DNA of 64,000 nt, taken from positions 310,001 through 374,000 of the forward strand of contig PMSM01000003.1 in the NCBI GenBank assembly GCA_003168335.1. The letters are read 5' to 3'. Position numbers and translations under genes: made by a program. The number at the start of each line of letters is the position of its first letter. Position 1 is the first letter of the stretch. The notes under the pieces were generated by a model that did no database searches, was not told where the DNA came from, and saw nothing but the letters and a program-made list of their open reading frames with translations. Of this stretch, positions 61,837-64,000 are shown piece by piece. The DNA is from Blastocatellia bacterium (GTDB lineage: Bacteria > Acidobacteriota > Blastocatellia > Pyrinomonadales > Pyrinomonadaceae).

Positions 61837-63453
61837 ATGTCTAAGCGAAAAACCACGCTCTTTTTATTCCTGGTCGCTCTCGCGACGTGTTTCCTGGTCC
61901 CTTTACTGATCGGACGGGCTAACTTTGTGTCGCAGGGCAAGACGTCCCCTGGCACCACACCAGCGCCTCCTGCGAGTAAAGTGTCCGCCTCACCAGATTC
62001 GTTTTCGAAGCAACCCGCGGACGTGGCGCTGGCCCGGGAGATTGATCGGGTAATCGATTCGAGCGATCTGACCCGGGCGCGTTGGGGCGTCTTCGTGATC
62101 TCGATGAAAGACGGCCGCGTACTTTACTCGCGCAACGGCGACAAGCTGTTTACTCCGGCTTCGAATATGAAGATCTATACAACCTCCGCGGCGCTCGATC
62201 TGCTGGGCGCGGACTATCGCTGGCGCACTTCGGTCTATACAGACGCGCAGCCGGATGCCGGTGGAGTCATCGATGGAAACGTGACGCTGTTCGGGCGGGG
62301 AGCTCCGGATCTTGAGTCATCCGGCAAGAGGGGACTGGCCTCACTTGCGGAACAACTTTACCAGCACGGCGTGCGCCATGTGCGTGGCAACATCATCGGC
62401 GACGAAAGTTATTTTCGCGGCGAGCTATACGGGATGGGTTGGCAGTGGAACGATCTCCAGTGGTATTTTGGCGCCGAACCCAGCGCACTCTCGGTTGACG
62501 AGAACAGTCTTGAGCTAACGATTGCGCCGGCTAAGAGGGTTGGCAGCAGTGCGACGCTCACTCTGAATCGCGAAACGGATTATCTTCATCTGACCAACCA
62601 CACCACGACGGCCGCGCGAGATGCGACTACCACGGTCGGCATCAACCGCGGCTTGTCTGACAATGAACTGTTGGTGTGGGGTGACTTTCCCGTCGGCGGT
62701 CGTTCCTTTAGCGCATCTCTCTCAGTGCCCAAACCCGCGCTGTGGGCGGCGACGCTGTTCAAAGAAGCTCTGATCGCGCGCGGCATCAAGGTCGACGGCG
62801 AAGCGCGCAGCCGGGACTTTCGCGTGGCGGAAAGTGAGAAGTTCGATCCGCAGAAAGCGTTCGAAATTGCACAGGAGAATAGTGCGGCGCTCAGCGAGAT
62901 CGTTCGTCACACAAACAAAGAGAGCGACAACCTTTATGCTGAACTTATTCTGCGTACTCTCGGGAAAGAGCGCGGATCGTCCGCGCCAGATCCCGATCTG
63001 CGTAAGAATCGTGAACGCGGCGACGACGAAGCCGGGGCAGCAGTCGTGGTGTCCTGGCTTGATCACAGCGGCGTCCCGTCCGCTGGTTTAGAGATTCGGG
63101 ATGGCTCGGGTCTTTCGCGACTGGATTTAGTGACACCAGAGGCGACCGCGCGCCTGCTCGTGGCCATCGCCAGGACGAACTCGGACTCAGCTTTCCACGA
63201 TTCCCTCCCCATTGCCGGTCGCGACGGTACACTTAAGGCGCGACTGGTTCGCGAAACCGGTCGCGTTTTTGCCAAGACCGGAACACTCACCTATGACCAC
63301 TCGCTTTCCGGCTATGCGACAACCCCCGGCAACGAGATTCTGGCCTTCTCGATCTTCTGCAACGACGCGACCGGTCACAGTAATCCAGTCGGCGTAATCG
63401 ACCAGATTGCGGGCCTGCTGGTCCAGTCCAGACCTGCTCCTACTACGAAATAG
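61837..63453 (+). CDS. dacB: D-alanyl-D-alanine carboxypeptidase/endopeptidase (PBP4/DacB)
   Basis: 538 aa. An N-terminal membrane or signal segment (LFLFLVALATCFLVPLLIG) is followed by the S13 motifs SNMK (SxxK, in TPASNMKIYTTSAALDLL), SDN (SxN, in NKESDNLYAELILRTLG) and KTGT (AKTGTLTYDHSLSGYA). The long insert between SxxK and SxN is normal for PBP4. It trims or cuts cross-linked peptidoglycan in the periplasm. It ends the S9-GT9-DacB run on this strand. Confidence 0.93.
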   Translation: MSKRKTTLFLFLVALATCFLVPLLIGRANFVSQGKTSPGTTPAPPASKVSASPDSFSKQPADVALAREIDRVIDSSDLTRARWGVFVISMKDGRVLYSRNGDKLFTPASNMKIYTTSAALDLLGADYRWRTSVYTDAQPDAGGVIDGNVTLFGRGAPDLESSGKRGLASLAEQLYQHGVRHVRGNIIGDESYFRGELYGMGWQWNDLQWYFGAEPSALSVDENSLELTIAPAKRVGSSATLTLNRETDYLHLTNHTTTAARDATTTVGINRGLSDNELLVWGDFPVGGRSFSASLSVPKPALWAATLFKEALIARGIKVDGEARSRDFRVAESEKFDPQKAFEIAQENSAALSEIVRHTNKESDNLYAELILRTLGKERGSSAPDPDLRKNRERGDDEAGAAVVVSWLDHSGVPSAGLEIRDGSGLSRLDLVTPEATARLLVAIARTNSDSAFHDSLPIAGRDGTLKARLVRETGRVFAKTGTLTYDHSLSGYATTPGNEILAFSIFCNDATGHSNPVGVIDQIAGLLVQSRPAPTTK

Positions 63454-63498
63454 CCATTAAACAGGGACTTTTTCGCCCGTTTTCATCTGAGTTTGCTC

Positions 63499-63527
63499 TA
63501 GACAAACATATTTGAACCGCGTAATAT
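63499..63527 (+). promoter_or_regulatory. Putative promoter of the last gene
   Basis: TAGACA (63499-63504) and TAATAT (63522-63527) are spaced by 17 bases. Transcription would start near 63534, about 75 bases before ATG 63609. Confidence 0.55.
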
Positions 63528-63608
63528 GGTAAGCGGCTGCTCACGCTTGCCCGTTGAAAAACGAAGCCGACGCCCCTCATCTTTTCAGTCACAGATCAGG
63601 AGATCAAA

Positions 63609-64000
63609 ATGTCACAGGTCAGCCGAATACTCTGCGCAGGTTTTCTTCTGTCATTGATAGCTACGATAGCGTCCGGGCAAAGTACCTTAACGGCGAAGGC
63701 AAATGGGTTTCAGCCACAGCCTGCGGCTGTGGATGGGCCGGCGAGCGCAAGCGATCGTGCGCGCGACGGGTTATTTGGTCCGGTGCGGCGTGTCCGCACT
63801 GAAGTAGTCAAGCTCTCGGCCGCAGGTGGAAAAACAGTGGAAGACAGCAAACATGTTCTGTTGGAAACCGCTGAGTACGATCTCAAGGGCGTGAAGACCC
63901 AGAACCAATACTTTCCGATCGCGGGAGCCACTCTGACTGGCCGCGAGGTCTACAAGTACGACGACAAAGGCAACATCAGCGAAATGACTTTGGTCAATGC
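63609..64000 (+). CDS. Partial secreted YD/RHS-type protein (cut by the window end)
   Basis: ATG 63609 follows AGGAG by about 6 bases. The frame is open to the window end, giving about 130 residues with a signal peptide (LCAGFLLSLIATIASGQS). After it come DGLFGPVRRVRTEVVKLS and then TGREVYKYDDKGNISEMTLV, a YD-like motif that suggests a repeat protein of the kind common in Acidobacteria (from memory). The length and remaining domains lie outside the window, so the function is unknown. Confidence 0.65.
   Translation, partial: MSQVSRILCAGFLLSLIATIASGQSTLTAKANGFQPQPAAVDGPASASDRARDGLFGPVRRVRTEVVKLSAAGGKTVEDSKHVLLETAEYDLKGVKTQNQYFPIAGATLTGREVYKYDDKGNISEMTLVN

Noticed and set aside
1-64000. Mobile elements, prophage, CRISPR array, tRNA or rRNA
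   Set aside because: No transposase, integrase or phage protein occurs among the readable frames. No regularly spaced direct repeats and no tRNA clover-leaf were seen in the gaps.

Overview
The window is one continuous stretch of bacterial chromosome, moderately GC-rich, with about 50 protein genes, no rRNA or tRNA, and no insertion sequence, prophage or CRISPR array. The gene set is that of a Gram-negative (diderm) heterotroph: Omp85 plus TamB, a large TonB-dependent receptor with a carboxypeptidase-regulatory-like N-terminus, GT9 heptosyltransferase, LolA-like and TonB-like proteins, an S9 peptidase and PBP4. This mix, together with many short palindromic repeats in gaps and gene ends, suggests Acidobacteriota, possibly Blastocatellia/Pyrinomonadaceae. 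The taxon is an inference from gene style, not from a marker search.

Layout. 1-5.7 kb: DsbD-like N-domain protein, pgeF and acpS (divergent, sharing a start palindrome), a class A PBP and a patatin. 5.7-14.8 kb: an envelope-biogenesis run on the minus strand (TamB, then Omp85/BamA, then a SurA-like protein). 15-17 kb: riboflavin genes (ribE, ribBA) with a 40-aa membrane peptide. 17.2-18.7 kb: cmk, a cupin and a tiny lysine-rich protein with its own promoter, leader hairpin and terminator. 19-25.5 kb: a pilus/type II secretion-like set (PilN, PilO, PilP/GspC-like, pseudopilin) next to a TPR-sigma54 activator. 25.8-27 kb: phosphodiester glycosidase. 27.3-33.8 kb (plus strand): the conserved ffh-rpsP-khpA-rimM-trmD-rplS cluster, then two glycosyltransferases. 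33.8-42.1 kb (minus): LolA-like protein, a divergent Hsp100, ClpB, Hsp20 and an MscS-cNMP channel, which is a stress and proteostasis block. 42.2-47.4 kb (minus): an Nramp-like transporter with its MgtE-N/CBS partner, a TonB-like protein and an HD hydrolase. 47.7-53.3 kb (plus): TonB-dependent receptor and two paralogous secreted TPR proteins. 53.3-64 kb: stand-alone ribA, FHA-GGDEF cyclase, secreted orphan, LarA-like racemase, CDF exporter, S9 peptidase, GT9, PBP4 and a partial YD-type secreted protein.

Three points stand out. First, several families of palindromic and heptanucleotide repeats (GGCAGNA-, ATTGCCG- and AATCCGA-type) sit at gene boundaries and in many cases encode part of the neighbouring protein: signal peptides of Omp85 and the SurA-like protein, the leader of the pseudopilin, N-terminus of the phosphodiester glycosidase, C-terminal tails of RibBA and LarA, and two segments of the PBP. 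Second, the ClpA/ClpC-like ATPase next to ClpB has lost the aromatic pore-loop residue in both AAA+ rings while keeping its ATPase motifs. Third, the GTP cyclohydrolase II half of RibBA has lost all three zinc cysteines, and an intact stand-alone RibA lies 37 kb away.
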